Positions 18,562 through 26,680 of a stretch of 64,000 bases of DNA are shown in pieces. A program made the position numbers and the translations under genes. The stretch comes from Paenibacillus senegalimassiliensis (GTDB taxonomy: Bacteria; Bacillota; Bacilli; Paenibacillales; Paenibacillaceae): NCBI RefSeq assembly GCF_001486585.1, contig NZ_LN909037.1, positions 1 to 64,000 on the forward strand. Reading direction: 5' to 3'. Within the stretch, counting starts at the first letter, position 1. Every line of letters begins with the position of its first letter. The notes below the pieces were generated by a model that did no database searches, was not told where the DNA came from, and worked only from the letters and a program-made list of their open reading frames with translations.

Positions 18562-18919
18562 GTACATTCATTACTGATATTTAGAGGTGGCCTTGTAGCT
18601 ACCTTCCCATAGGCAAAGATCGGGAGAGTACGTCAGTTTAACCGTATCAACCAGAGAGGATAACCGGGACCCTTCGGTGCGGACCGCCACAAGGACATCC
18701 AGGCTGAGAGTTATCCGGATACGGAGCTGGGGGAAATGCACCCGGGAGCCGCGGATGCGAGCACGCTGCTTGAAGAGCGAGGTAGTATCCGACGTGTCGT
18801 CCGCGTTAAGGACGTTAGAGAGAGGAACTTGGCCGTAGGCCTTAGTTTCATCCAAAGCAAAGTGGAACCGCGTCATCAGGATGCCTTTGCAGCGATAGCT
18901 GCAGGGGCGTCCTTTTTTT
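18562..18919 (+). ncRNA. T-box leader, cysteine-specific
   Basis: A roughly 350-nt leader. Stem I contains the AGAGTA K-turn-type sequence near 18625, and a specifier loop GAAATGCACC in which TGC (18737-18739) is a cysteine codon. The T-box core GCAAAGTGGAACCGCG is at 18857-18872. A terminator (AGGATGCC...GGGCGTCCT plus seven T) ends at about 18919. Uncharged tRNA-Cys should favour the antiterminator and allow expression of cysE and cysS. This is a well-known class, read directly from the motifs. Confidence 0.95.
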
Positions 18920-18951
18920 GAATGAAGGCGGGCAAGAAGGTGGGGGAGACG

Positions 18952-19611
18952 ATGTTTAGAACGATCAAATCGGATATTCGGGCTGTCTTTGACAATGACC
19001 CGGCGGCCAGAGGCTGGTTTGAGGTGATATTTACCTATTCCGGTCTGCATGCCATTTGGAACCACCGGATTGCGCATTTCTTCTATCGTCGGCGCTGGTT
19101 CACGATTGCGCGCATCATCTCGCAAGCCAGCCGTTTTATCACTGGTATTGAGATCCATCCGGGGGCTCAAATTGGAAATCGCTTGTTCATAGACCACGGC
19201 ATGGGGGTCGTGATTGGAGAAACTTGCGAAATAGGCGATGATGTGGTTATCTATCAGGGAGTCACGCTTGGCGGTAGCGGGAAAGAGAAAGGGAAACGTC
19301 ACCCGACCGTCGGCGATAATGTAGTTATTGGTTCCGGGGCCAAGGTGCTTGGTTCATTCAAAATTGGCGATCAGGCCAATATCGGGGCTAATTCAGTTGT
19401 ACTGAAGGAGGTGCCGGCGGGGAGTACCGTGGTCGGCATTCCGGGTAGAGTCGTGCGCCAAGGTGGCAAGCGTCTGGACCGCCTTGATCATCAACTGCCC
19501 GATCCCGTGGTCGATACGATGCGCGACATGCATCGTGAAATTGAGCAATTGCGTAACGAAATCCTGGAATTGAGCCAGCAGCTTCGTAAGGAAGCTCCCA
19601 GCGAGCAATAA
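18952..19611 (+). CDS. cysE: serine O-acetyltransferase
   Basis: Makes O-acetylserine from serine and acetyl-CoA, the first step of cysteine synthesis. The start [10 protein letters not shown] (ATG 18952, GGGGGAG upstream) is chosen over ATG 18922, which lies immediately after the leader terminator without a Shine-Dalgarno. The 219-residue protein has a helical N-terminal domain and left-handed beta-helix hexapeptide repeats, including [14 protein letters not shown] and [10 protein letters not shown]. It is controlled by the cysteine T-box together with cysS, so supply and charging of cysteine respond to tRNA-Cys. Confidence 0.96.
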   Translation: MFRTIKSDIRAVFDNDPAARGWFEVIFTYSGLHAIWNHRIAHFFYRRRWFTIARIISQASRFITGIEIHPGAQIGNRLFIDHGMGVVIGETCEIGDDVVIYQGVTLGGSGKEKGKRHPTVGDNVVIGSGAKVLGSFKIGDQANIGANSVVLKEVPAGSTVVGIPGRVVRQGGKRLDRLDHQLPDPVVDTMRDMHREIEQLRNEILELSQQLRKEAPSEQ

Positions 19612-19665
19612 CGGGGTCTAGCTGGCGAAGACTCCTGAAATTTACACTGAAAGGAACATTACTTT

Positions 19666-21072
19666 ATGGCATTACAGATCTATAACACCCTTACCCGCAA
19701 GAAGGAAGAGTTTGTCAGCTTGAACCCGGGAGAAGTGAATATTTACGTCTGCGGGCCGACGGTGTACGGGTATATCCATATAGGGAATGCAAGACCCATG
19801 ATCTTCTTTGATGTGGTCCGCAGCTATTTGGAGAACCAACAATACAAAGTAAATTACGTCGTTAACTTTACGGATGTCGATGATAAATTGATCCGCAAAG
19901 CAGAAGAAATGAATACAACGGTGCCCGAGGTGGCCGAGAAGTTCATTCAGGCCTACTATGAGGATTTGGATGGGCTGGGGATTCCCCGGGCGACTGCTAA
20001 TCCGCGGGTTACTGACAACATGAACGTGATTATCGATTTTATCCGCGATCTGGAGCAGAAGGGCTATGCTTACGAGAACGGGGGAGATGTATTTTACCGG
20101 ACGAACAAATTCTCCGACTACGGCAAGCTATCCGGTCAAAATATTGGAGAATTGCAATTTGGTATCCGAATTGATGTTGATGATCGTAAGGAACATCCGG
20201 AAGATTTTGTGCTCTGGAAAGCGGCCAAACCCGGAGAAATTCACTGGAGCAGCCCTTGGGGTGAAGGCCGACCAGGCTGGCATATCGAATGCTCGGCCAT
20301 GTCCCGGCAATTGCTGGGTGACACGCTGGATATCCACGGCGGGGGCCAGGATTTGCAGTTCCCGCACCATGAGTGCGAGGTGGCTCAATCCGAAGCGGTT
20401 ACTGGCAAGCCGCTCGCCAATTATTGGATGCACAACGGGTATATTAATATTGGCGGGGAGAAGATGTCCAAGTCTCTGGGCAACGGTATTCTGGTCAAGG
20501 ATTTGCGTACCCAGTATAAGCTAGAGGCTATCCGTTACTTCATGTTATCGACCCACTATCGCAATCCGCTGAACTTCACCGAGGAAATCATGCAGCAGGC
20601 TGAACGGAGCGTGGAGCGGATTAGCAATGCGGTGAACAATCTGCGCCACCGCCTGGGCGCCGCCTTCCAGAGCGGCAGCGAGCAGGCGTCGCCCGAGTGG
20701 CAGGCCAAGATGGAGACGGTACGTGAGTTGTTCCATGCGAAAATGCAGGATGACTTCAATACACCGGATGCGATTACGGCGGTCTTCGAGTGGGTGAGTG
20801 AAGTGAACACGCTGCTGCAACAGCCAGTGGTTAGTCGCGGTGAGCTTGAAGCGGCACTTGCGCTGTTTGAAGAAATGAACAGTGTGCTCCGGATTGCCTT
20901 GCCACCGGAAACAGAACTGCCTAATGAAGAGATCGAAGCGCTGATTGCCGAACGGAACGAAGCGCGTAAGACCAAGAACTGGGCTCGCGCCGATGAGATT
21001 CGCGATCTGCTTGATGAGCGCGGCATCGTGCTTGAGGATACGCCGCAGGGCATGAGATGGCGGCGCAAATGA
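19666..21072 (+). CDS. cysS: cysteinyl-tRNA synthetase
   Basis: Class I synthetase that charges tRNA-Cys; 468 residues. The HIGN motif is at 38-41, KMSKS at 266-270, and zinc-binding cysteine/histidine positions such as Cys29 and the [10 protein letters not shown] segment are present. AAAGGAA is upstream of the ATG. Its stop TGA overlaps an ATG (ATGA at 21069-21072) that should start mrnC. It is expressed behind the T-box with cysE. Confidence 0.97.
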   Translation: MALQIYNTLTRKKEEFVSLNPGEVNIYVCGPTVYGYIHIGNARPMIFFDVVRSYLENQQYKVNYVVNFTDVDDKLIRKAEEMNTTVPEVAEKFIQAYYEDLDGLGIPRATANPRVTDNMNVIIDFIRDLEQKGYAYENGGDVFYRTNKFSDYGKLSGQNIGELQFGIRIDVDDRKEHPEDFVLWKAAKPGEIHWSSPWGEGRPGWHIECSAMSRQLLGDTLDIHGGGQDLQFPHHECEVAQSEAVTGKPLANYWMHNGYINIGGEKMSKSLGNGILVKDLRTQYKLEAIRYFMLSTHYRNPLNFTEEIMQQAERSVERISNAVNNLRHRLGAAFQSGSEQASPEWQAKMETVRELFHAKMQDDFNTPDAITAVFEWVSEVNTLLQQPVVSRGELEAALALFEEMNSVLRIALPPETELPNEEIEALIAERNEARKTKNWARADEIRDLLDERGIVLEDTPQGMRWRRK

Positions 21073-21580
21073 GCGGGCCTAACCGAGAGGGCAGCGGGGG
21101 GCCTGTAGGCCGCCAGCAGGCAGAAGGCGGCCTACAGGCGCTGGAAGCCGCTGCGACCTCTCGCCGCTCTGGTTCCCTGACGCGCCCTCCAAGCCGGCAC
21201 GGCTTCTGCCCCCGCTGGCGCTTGCCTACATCGGCGACGCCGTGTATGAGGTGGCCGTGCGCCAGCATGTGATGGCCCGCCCGAACCTGCGGCCACATCA
21301 TCTGCACGGCGAGTCGACGAAGTACGTCTCCGCCAAGGCGCAAGCGCAGTTGCTGGCGCTGGTGGAGCCGCTGCTTACGGAAGCCGAGAAGGACGTCGTG
21401 CGCCAGGGGCGCAACGCCAAGTCGGGTACCGTGCCCAAGAATGCCAGTGTGCAGGATTACCGTCAGGCGACGGCCTTTGAAAGCCTGGTCGGCTTTCTCT
21501 ATTACACCGGTGAGCATGCCAGGCTTCGCTTGTTAATTGCTGAAGGCTTTGCTCATTTGGAAGATAATCGCAAATCGTAG
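21069..21580 (+). CDS. mrnC: Mini-ribonuclease III, apparent frame disruption near the start
   Basis: Mini-III trims 23S rRNA precursors as an RNase III-like dimer without a dsRNA-binding domain. The conserved part reads in the frame ending at 21580: LAYIGDAVYEVAVRQ, SAKAQAQ, GRNAKSGTVPKNA, ATAFESLVGFLYY. That frame is open only from 21083 and contains no ATG, GTG or TTG before 21242, which is already inside the domain. The natural start is the ATGA overlap with cysS at 21069, but it lies one frame off. A missing base or a -1 frameshift between about 21083 and 21167 would join them. A perfect hairpin and a run of six G lie there. It is probably functional or a sequencing problem, possibly a real lesion. 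Confidence 0.75.
21101..21139. repeat. perfect 14-bp inverted repeat inside mrnC start region
   Basis: GCCTGTAGGCCGCC (21101-21114) and GGCGGCCTACAGGC (21126-21139) are perfect complements around an 11-nt loop. The run of six G (21096-21101) directly precedes it. It coincides with the frame break of mrnC. No T-run follows, so it is not a terminator. Confidence 0.9.
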
Positions 21581-21632
21581 CTATAATATATTGGGAGCAT
21601 GAAATAGAAGGAAGCTCCCCAGGAGGACTTAC

Positions 21633-22385
21633 ATGGAGGAACAAGAATGGATTGGCGGTAAGCATTCGCTGCTTGAAGCGCTGAATGCCGGACGAACCAT
21701 CAATAAAATATGGGTGGCTGAGGGTGCTCAGAAGCATCTGACTCAGCCTATTGTGGCCGAAGCGAAGAAGCATGGCATTGTGGTGCAATTTGTGGATAAA
21801 AGGAAGCTGGATCAGTTGGCTCCAGGCCTGCAGCATCAAGGCGTCGTAGCCCAGGTTGCCCCGTATGCCTATGTCGAGGTGGATGATCTGCTGGCTAAGG
21901 CGAAGGAACGGGAGGAAGCGCCGTTTCTGCTTATTTTGGACGAGATTGAGGACCCGCACAATCTCGGCTCGATATTACGTACGGCAGAGTGCACGGGGGT
22001 ACACGGTGTTATTATCCCGAAGCGCCGTTCTGCTGCGATTACTGCTACGGTGTCCAAGACCTCAGCGGGGGCGGTTGAGTATGTGCCAGTGGCACGGGTA
22101 ACCAATCTGGTGCAGACGATGGAACGTTTGAAGGAAGCCGGGATATGGATTGTGGGTACGGATGTAGCGGCCCGTGAGGAAATGTACCAAGGCGGGAATG
22201 TGTTGACCGGACCGGTGGCCATCGTCATTGGTAACGAGAATAAAGGTATGGGGCGCTTGGTACGGGAGACCTGCGATCTTCTGTTAAAGCTACCGATGAA
22301 TGGGCAGTTGAATTCTCTGAACGCTTCGGTCGCGGCAGGAGTCATTATGTATGAAGCACTGCGCAGACGCCGTGCTGAAGGATAA
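21633..22385 (+). CDS. rlmB: 23S rRNA (guanosine-2'-O)-methyltransferase RlmB (TrmH family)
   Basis: A SPOUT-class methyltransferase of 250 residues. An N-terminal L30e-like substrate-binding domain (about 1-75) precedes the catalytic knot, seen in NLGSILRTAECTGVHG, VIGNENKGMGRLVRE and LPMNGQLNSLNASVAAG. RlmB family members methylate G2251 of 23S rRNA; this exact target is inferred from family and position. AGGAGG lies before the ATG. It lies between mrnC and rae1, a conserved RNA-processing group. Confidence 0.94.
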   Translation: MEEQEWIGGKHSLLEALNAGRTINKIWVAEGAQKHLTQPIVAEAKKHGIVVQFVDKRKLDQLAPGLQHQGVVAQVAPYAYVEVDDLLAKAKEREEAPFLLILDEIEDPHNLGSILRTAECTGVHGVIIPKRRSAAITATVSKTSAGAVEYVPVARVTNLVQTMERLKEAGIWIVGTDVAAREEMYQGGNVLTGPVAIVIGNENKGMGRLVRETCDLLLKLPMNGQLNSLNASVAAGVIMYEALRRRRAEG

Positions 22386-22390
22386 CGGCC

Positions 22391-22912
22391 ATGCGCGATG
22401 TGCGCGATGTGCTTCTGGTAGATGGATATAACATGATCGGCGGTTGGCCCGAGTTGTTCGAGCTGTCTCAGCGGGATTTGCAGGAGGCGCGGGATCGACT
22501 GCTCGAGCGCCTGGCCGATTACCAGGCCTTTTCTGGCAGGAAAGTTATTGTTGTTTTTGATGCTTACCGGGTGCCAGGTCTGGGCAAGTCCTATTCTCAA
22601 AATAAGGTAGCCATGGTCTTCACCAAAGAGAAGGAGACGGCGGATGAGTGCATTGAGCGCCTGGTCGGCGAACTTAGCCACCGCAGACGCCAGGTTTATG
22701 TTGCTACCAGCGATATGGTAGAGCAGCATGTGATTTTCGGTCAGGGAGCCCTGCGTGTTTCCGCCCGCGAATTGTTAATCCAGGTGGAGCAAAGCGAGAA
22801 GGAAATACAGGCCCAAATCGCCAAGCGAAGTGAGAGCTCCAGCCGCAATACCCTGGACTCTAAGCTGAGCCCGGAGCAGCGGCAGTTCCTCGAACGCTGG
22901 CGAAGACAGTAA
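22391..22912 (+). CDS. rae1: Rae1/YacP, ribosome-dependent mRNA endonuclease
   Basis: A NYN/PIN-fold nuclease of 173 residues. Rae1 cleaves mRNA in the ribosomal A site in B. subtilis. The LLVDGYNMIGGW motif (Asp11, Asn14) and acidic residues in VIVVFDAY and ETADECIERL form the expected active site, and VATSDMVEQ provides a later acidic position. It starts 6 nt after rlmB with only a weak AAGGAT site, so translation is probably coupled. A 23-bp relic of the palindromic repeat begins one base after its stop codon. Confidence 0.93.
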   Translation: MRDVRDVLLVDGYNMIGGWPELFELSQRDLQEARDRLLERLADYQAFSGRKVIVVFDAYRVPGLGKSYSQNKVAMVFTKEKETADECIERLVGELSHRRRQVYVATSDMVEQHVIFGQGALRVSARELLIQVEQSEKEIQAQIAKRSESSSRNTLDSKLSPEQRQFLERWRRQ

Positions 22913-22913
22913 C

Positions 22914-22936
22914 GCTGAAAACCTAACTTTTTGAAC
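22914..22936 (+). repeat. 23-bp relic of the palindromic repeat end
   Basis: GCTGAAAACCTAACTTTTTGAAC matches 20 of 23 bases of the right end of copy A (16963-16985). No left end is present. It looks like a solo terminus left after decay or deletion, directly behind the rae1 stop codon. Confidence 0.7.
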
Positions 22937-23032
22937 ACAAATTTTGAAACTCACAATAATAGGTTAATCTCTTAGACTCCTCCTAAATACCCTTGACAAA
23001 GCTTATCTTTACATCTTTTGGTACTTTTGCGG

Positions 23033-23062
23033 TTGACGCTAATATGCAGCTTCATATATACT
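23033..23062 (+). promoter_or_regulatory. candidate promoter of sigH
   Basis: TTGACG (23033-23038), an 18-nt spacer and TATACT (23057-23062). A second perfect TTGACA at 22993 has no good -10 partner. In B. subtilis sigH is repressed by AbrB; no AbrB site can be judged by eye. Confidence 0.68.
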
Positions 23063-23120
23063 GTTCGTATTACTTGATTGAGTGACGGAGTACGGTGCGT
23101 TGCAGCCGGAGGGATTTGTG

Positions 23121-23777
23121 GTGAGTGTCAAACTCGAATTATGGGTAAGGTTTGACTATGAGATCCAAAATGACGAAGATATTGTCGAAGCGGTTCGCCA
23201 GGGTGATAGTGAAGCACTGGAATACCTGATCAACAAATATCGCAGTTTTGTGCGCGCCAAAGCCAGATCCTACTTCCTGATCGGTGCGGATCGAGAGGAT
23301 ATTATTCAGGAGGGCATGATCGGACTTTATAAATCGATCCGGGACTTTCGGGGGGACAAGCAATCTTCCTTCAAGGCCTTTGCCGAGCTCTGCATAACCA
23401 GACAGATCATTACGGCGATCAAGACGGCGACGAGGCAGAAGCATATTCCGCTTAATTCCTATGTATCTTTGGATAAGCCGATTTACGATGAGGATTCCGA
23501 CCGGACATTGCTTGATGTCATCTGTGGCACTCAAGTGAGTGATCCGGAAGAATTGATCATTAACCAGGAAGAATTTACGGGTCTTGAGGACAAGATGTCG
23601 GAAATTCTCAGCGATTTAGAGCGGAAGGTCCTGATGCTTTATCTTGATGGACGTTCCTATCAGGAAATTGCGGTGGATTTAAGCCGCCACGTGAAGTCGA
23701 TCGATAACGCCTTGCAGCGGGTGAAGCGCAAGCTGGAACGTTACTTGGAAGTACGAGATGGCAGCAGTAGTATTTAA
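23121..23777 (+). CDS. sigH: RNA polymerase sigma-H factor
   Basis: Sigma factor for entry into sporulation, competence and post-exponential genes. Sigma region 2 (DYLINKYRSFVRAKARSYF-like stretch, then ADREDIIQEGMIGLYKSI) and region 4 (SYQEIAVDLSRHVKSIDNAL) are almost identical to B. subtilis SigH. GTG 23121 is chosen as start: GGAGGG is 7 nt upstream, and 218 residues equals the B. subtilis length; the frame upstream to 23082 looks like leader. A T-rich terminator follows. It lies before rpmG-secE-nusG, as in B. subtilis. Confidence 0.96.
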   Translation: MSVKLELWVRFDYEIQNDEDIVEAVRQGDSEALEYLINKYRSFVRAKARSYFLIGADREDIIQEGMIGLYKSIRDFRGDKQSSFKAFAELCITRQIITAIKTATRQKHIPLNSYVSLDKPIYDEDSDRTLLDVICGTQVSDPEELIINQEEFTGLEDKMSEILSDLERKVLMLYLDGRSYQEIAVDLSRHVKSIDNALQRVKRKLERYLEVRDGSSSI

Positions 23778-23796
23778 AATTTCAGAATGAATGACC

Positions 23797-23827
23797 GGGT
23801 GGCCTGCTAGCGGGCGGCCCTTTTTTT
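23797..23827 (+). terminator. terminator of sigH
   Basis: A GC-rich hairpin (GGCCTGC with GCGGGC-GGCC, one bulge) is followed by seven T, 20 nt after sigH. Confidence 0.82.
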
Positions 23828-23871
23828 GCCACTTTGTACAGGTGGCATCAAGCTGGAATGGAGGAGCCGTC

Positions 23872-23943
23872 ATGCCCTGGTTCAACTGCTGGCCGGGGGT
23901 GAAGCGCGAAGGCTTCCTTTGCGATAATAGTAGCTATTGTTAG
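23872..23943 (+). CDS. possible 23-residue small ORF
   Basis: ATG 23872 is preceded by GGAGGAG at 23860-23866. The frame encodes MPWFNCWPGVKREGFLCDNS and three more residues (SYC) before TAG, with three cysteines. It follows the sigH terminator and no good promoter is visible. It may be a chance ORF. The rest of the 558-nt gap from sigH to rpmG holds the palindromic repeat B and the rpmG promoter. Confidence 0.22.
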   Translation: MPWFNCWPGVKREGFLCDNSSYC

Positions 23944-23997
23944 ACTGACGGGTTTATCTTCCAAAATAGTGAGTTATACTATAAAGGCAAAGTGCTA

Positions 23998-24165
23998 GTT
24001 CGAAAAGTCGGGTTTACAGGACCAAGAAGGTTGGATGAAGATAGGGACGTCAGTAGCGGAGCGTAGACAGATCTACGTGAGCAACGGAAGGCCTGGCTGA
24101 ATTCAAGATTCGATGCCGAATTTACTTCTTGAACAACTCCGTCATGGGAAGACGACTTTTTGAAC
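23998..24165. repeat. 168-bp palindromic intergenic repeat, copy B (opposite orientation)
   Basis: Same length as copy A at 16818-16985 and about 85% identical when reverse-complemented. The ends GTTCGAAAAGTCG and CGACTTTTTGAAC differ from a perfect inverted repeat by one base. The inner hairpin here is CGTAG (24062-24066) with CTACG (24073-24077): compared with copy A the closing pair has switched while pairing is preserved. No coding content. Confidence 0.9.
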
Positions 24166-24204
24166 AACCTCTATCATTAATTGAAGAGTAGATATGATGT
24201 CTCG

Positions 24205-24233
24205 TTGACATGGTTGACCCCATATGATAAAGT
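24205..24233 (+). promoter_or_regulatory. candidate promoter of rpmG-secE-nusG
   Basis: A perfect TTGACA (24205-24210), a 17-nt spacer and a weaker TAAAGT (24228-24233). It lies 40 nt after repeat B and about 100 nt before rpmG. Confidence 0.5.
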
Positions 24234-24335
24234 GTTTTAGGTAGGCCTAATTTTGTGTTCCCTTTTTTAGGTGAACATAGAGGCTTAGGTCAATATAGAG
24301 ACGCTCATTTAGAATGTCTTCGGGAGGTGCACATC

Positions 24336-24485
24336 ATGCGGGTAATCATTACGTTGGCTTGTACGAACTGCAAACAAAGAAACTACACGACAACGAAAAA
24401 CAAGCGTAACCACCCCGACCGCATGGAGATGAAGAAATTTTGCAAGTTTTGTAACGAGCAAGTTCCTCATCGCGAAACCAGATAG
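24336..24485 (+). CDS. rpmG: 50S ribosomal protein L33 (zinc type)
   Basis: A 49-residue large-subunit protein with two CXXC pairs (CTNC and CKFC), so it is the zinc-binding form; zinc-free paralogues normally lie elsewhere in Bacillales genomes. ATG 24336 with GGGAGGTG upstream is the start; the in-frame extension to 24255 is untranslated leader. It is first in rpmG-secE-nusG, the usual Firmicutes order. Confidence 0.96.
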   Translation: MRVIITLACTNCKQRNYTTTKNKRNHPDRMEMKKFCKFCNEQVPHRETR

Positions 24486-24506
24486 TCTTTGGAGGTGTAA
24501 TGGCGC

Positions 24507-24698
24507 GTGAAACGTAGTTTCAAGTCGTTGTTTTCTTTTTTCTCTGAGAGCTGGGCTGAGCTTAAAAAGGTTCGCTGGCCTAATCGTAAAGAGCTGACTA
24601 ATTACACGCTGATTGTGCTAGGTACAATTACCGTTGTCGCGATTTATTTTTGGGTTCTGGACATTGGCATCTCTGCTGTGATCGAAGCGATAATTTAA
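24507..24698 (+). CDS. secE: SecE, preprotein translocase subunit
   Basis: A 63-residue single-span protein that clamps SecY. An amphipathic ELKKVRWPNRKEL segment is followed by one transmembrane helix (about 33-55). It starts at GTG 24507, 9 nt after GGAGGTG. Its length is typical of the short Gram-positive SecE. It lies between rpmG and nusG. Confidence 0.95.
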   Translation: MKRSFKSLFSFFSESWAELKKVRWPNRKELTNYTLIVLGTITVVAIYFWVLDIGISAVIEAII

Positions 24699-24721
24699 GA
24701 AGGGTCCATAGGTGGCTTGAT

Positions 24722-25255
24722 ATGGAAAAAAGATGGTATGTCGTTCATACCTATTCCGGGTATGAGAACAAAGTCAAAGCCAATTTGGAGAAGCGCGTCG
24801 AGTCCATGGGCATGGAAGACAAGATATTCCGCGTTCTTGTTCCTATGGAAGAAGAAGTGGTGAACAAAGACGGTAAGAAGAAGACCGTCATGCGTAAAGT
24901 TTACCCCGGTTATGTCTTGGTGGAAATGGTCCAAACCGACGACTCTTGGTATGTTGTTCGCAATACACCAGGGGTTACCGGGTTTGTTGGCTCCACGGGT
25001 TCCGGTTCCAAACCTACGCCTTTGCTTCCTGAAGAAGTGGAGCAGATTTTGGCGCATATGGGTATGGAAGAGCCGAAGCCGGTGATCGAATTCGAGCTCA
25101 AGGAATCTGTACGCATCAAGGTTGGTCCGTTTGCCAATTTCGTCGGCTCGATCGAGGAAATTTTGACAGACAAGAGCAAGGTCAAGGTTCACGTCAACAT
25201 GTTTGGACGAGAAACCCCGCTTGAACTGGATTATACTCAAGTGGAGAAAATATAA
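24722..25255 (+). CDS. nusG: NusG, transcription elongation and termination factor
   Basis: Binds the RNA polymerase clamp; the B. subtilis protein stimulates pausing. The 177-residue protein has an NGN domain (about 1-115, beginning KRWYVVHTYSGYENKVK) and a C-terminal KOW domain (about 125-177, VRIKVGPFANFVGSIEEI). ATG 24722 gives the standard length; the frame is open further upstream through secE but without homology. A ~110-nt gap with an L1-like RNA motif separates it from rplK. Confidence 0.97.
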   Translation: MEKRWYVVHTYSGYENKVKANLEKRVESMGMEDKIFRVLVPMEEEVVNKDGKKKTVMRKVYPGYVLVEMVQTDDSWYVVRNTPGVTGFVGSTGSGSKPTPLLPEEVEQILAHMGMEEPKPVIEFELKESVRIKVGPFANFVGSIEEILTDKSKVKVHVNMFGRETPLELDYTQVEKI

Positions 25256-25311
25256 GAAATTGCTCAAAGAATTGTTTTTTGAGTTATCTCTGTAAGGTTT
25301 CTTAGGGTTTT

Positions 25312-25345
25312 AAGTGGGAGGGGCCGTCTCGGTTCCGTCTACCAC
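25312..25345 (+). promoter_or_regulatory. L1-binding-site-like mRNA motif before rplK
   Basis: AAGTGGGAGG...CCGTCTACCAC pairs GTGG with CCAC around an internal region and resembles helix 76-78 of 23S rRNA, where ribosomal protein L1 binds (GGTGGGAGG...ATACCACC). It sits 24 nt before the rplK start. Autoregulation by L1 is an inference. Confidence 0.6.
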
Positions 25346-25368
25346 AATTTGGCAAGGAGGTGTTTTAC

Positions 25369-25794
25369 ATGGCGAAAAAAGTTATCAAAGTGGTAAAACT
25401 GCAAATTCCTGCGGGTAAAGCGAACCCTGCACCTCCGGTAGGTCCGGCGCTGGGTCAAGCGGGTGTCAACATCATGGCATTCTGTAAGGAATTCAACGCA
25501 CGTACTGCCGATCAAGCAGGCTTGATCATCCCGGTTGAAATTTCGGTGTTTGAAGATCGTTCCTTTACGTTCATCACCAAAACTCCACCGGCAGCCGTTC
25601 TGCTTCGCGTAGCAGCGAAGATCGAGAAAGGTTCCGGCGAACCGAACAAGAAGAAAGTAGCTACCGTGAATCGCGACACTGTTCGTCAAATCGCGGAGCA
25701 AAAAATGCCTGACCTTAACGCAGCTTCCGTTGAAGCAGCTATGCGTATGGTTGAAGGTACTGCTCGCAGTATGGGCATCACGATCCAAGACTAA
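25369..25794 (+). CDS. rplK: 50S ribosomal protein L11
   Basis: L11 forms the GTPase-associated centre of the large subunit with 23S rRNA and is needed for RelA-type stringent signalling. The protein has 141 residues, with the N-terminal [19 protein letters not shown] loop that binds thiopeptides and a C-terminal rRNA-binding domain. ATG 25369 follows AAGGAGG. It forms a transcription unit with rplA and carries an L1-site-like motif in its leader. Confidence 0.98.
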   Translation: MAKKVIKVVKLQIPAGKANPAPPVGPALGQAGVNIMAFCKEFNARTADQAGLIIPVEISVFEDRSFTFITKTPPAAVLLRVAAKIEKGSGEPNKKKVATVNRDTVRQIAEQKMPDLNAASVEAAMRMVEGTARSMGITIQD

Positions 25795-25874
25795 TCTTGG
25801 AGCAAGGGTGGAGCAATCTGCCCTCGGATGAATCGCTATGAGACGCACATTGCGTCAACATGGAGTTCATCTTT

Positions 25875-25902
25875 AAGTGGGAGGAATTTCCGCTAATACC
25901 AC
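25875..25902 (+). promoter_or_regulatory. L1-binding-site-like mRNA motif before rplA
   Basis: AAGTGGGAGGAATTTCCGCT followed by AATACCAC is a compact second copy of the motif seen before rplK. It lies two bases upstream of the AAGGAGG of rplA, so binding could block translation. The match to the 23S L1 site (GTGGGAGG...AATACCAC) is close. Confidence 0.66.
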
Positions 25903-25919
25903 GAAGGAGGACGAATTTA

Positions 25920-26612
25920 ATGGCTAAACACGGTAAGAAATACCTTGAAGCTGCTAAGCTGATCGATAGCGAAGCAACATATGAGCCTGCTGAAGCCGTT
26001 GGGCTGGTAAAGAAGGCAGCGACTGCAAAATTCGACGAAACCGTTGAAGCAGCAGTTCGTTTGGGTGTAGACCCTCGTAAACAAGACCAAGCTGTTCGTG
26101 GTGTAGTTGTATTGCCACACGGTACTGGTAAAACACAACGTGTTCTGGTATTTGCCAAAGGTGATAAAGTGAAGGAAGCAGAAGCTGCCGGAGCTGACTA
26201 TGTAGGCGATCAGGACATGATCAACAAAATCCAACAAGGCTGGTTCGAGTTCGATGTGTGCGTAGCTACACCGGACATGATGAGTGAAGTTGGTAAACTC
26301 GGCCGTTTGCTCGGTGGTAAAGGCCTTATGCCTAACCCTAAAGCAGGCACAGTTACGTTTGACGTAGCTAAAGCCGTTCAAGAAATCAAAGCAGGTAAAA
26401 TTGAGTATCGTCTGGATAAAGCAGGTCAAATTCATGCGCCAATCGGTAAAGTATCCTTTACTGAAGAGCAATTGAATGAGAACCTCAAAGCTCTGCTTGA
26501 CGCTTTGAACCGGGCTAAACCGGCTGCTGCCAAAGGCGTATACTTGAAGAATATTGCGATTTCTTCGACCATGGGCCCTAGCGCTCGCGTAAATACAGCA
26601 TCTTACAGATAA
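25920..26612 (+). CDS. rplA: 50S ribosomal protein L1
   Basis: L1 builds the mobile stalk that guides deacylated tRNA from the E site and is a classical translational repressor of its own operon. The protein has 230 residues, and the start [13 protein letters not shown] is given by ATG 25920 with AAGGAGG 9 nt upstream. The conserved [18 protein letters not shown] region lies near 125-142. The in-frame extension to 25860 is the leader that contains the L1-like RNA motif. Confidence 0.98.
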   Translation: MAKHGKKYLEAAKLIDSEATYEPAEAVGLVKKAATAKFDETVEAAVRLGVDPRKQDQAVRGVVVLPHGTGKTQRVLVFAKGDKVKEAEAAGADYVGDQDMINKIQQGWFEFDVCVATPDMMSEVGKLGRLLGGKGLMPNPKAGTVTFDVAKAVQEIKAGKIEYRLDKAGQIHAPIGKVSFTEEQLNENLKALLDALNRAKPAAAKGVYLKNIAISSTMGPSARVNTASYR

Positions 26613-26643
26613 GATCCTTTTCTATCTTTCGAGAGTGAAGGGA

Positions 26644-26673
26644 TTGACATCCAGGGTTTGTCCTTGGTATACT
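26644..26673 (+). promoter_or_regulatory. promoter of rplJ-rplL
   Basis: TTGACA (26644-26649), an 18-nt spacer and TATACT (26668-26673), 32 nt after rplA. It drives the L10 leader. Confidence 0.82.
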
Positions 26674-26680
26674 GTAAAAG

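Noticed and set aside
18736..18921. short frame in the cysE leader
   Set aside because: It lies within the T-box RNA, including its specifier and terminator.
21101..21139. terminator between cysS and mrnC
   Set aside because: Perfect hairpin but no T-run, and it lies inside the coding region of mrnC.
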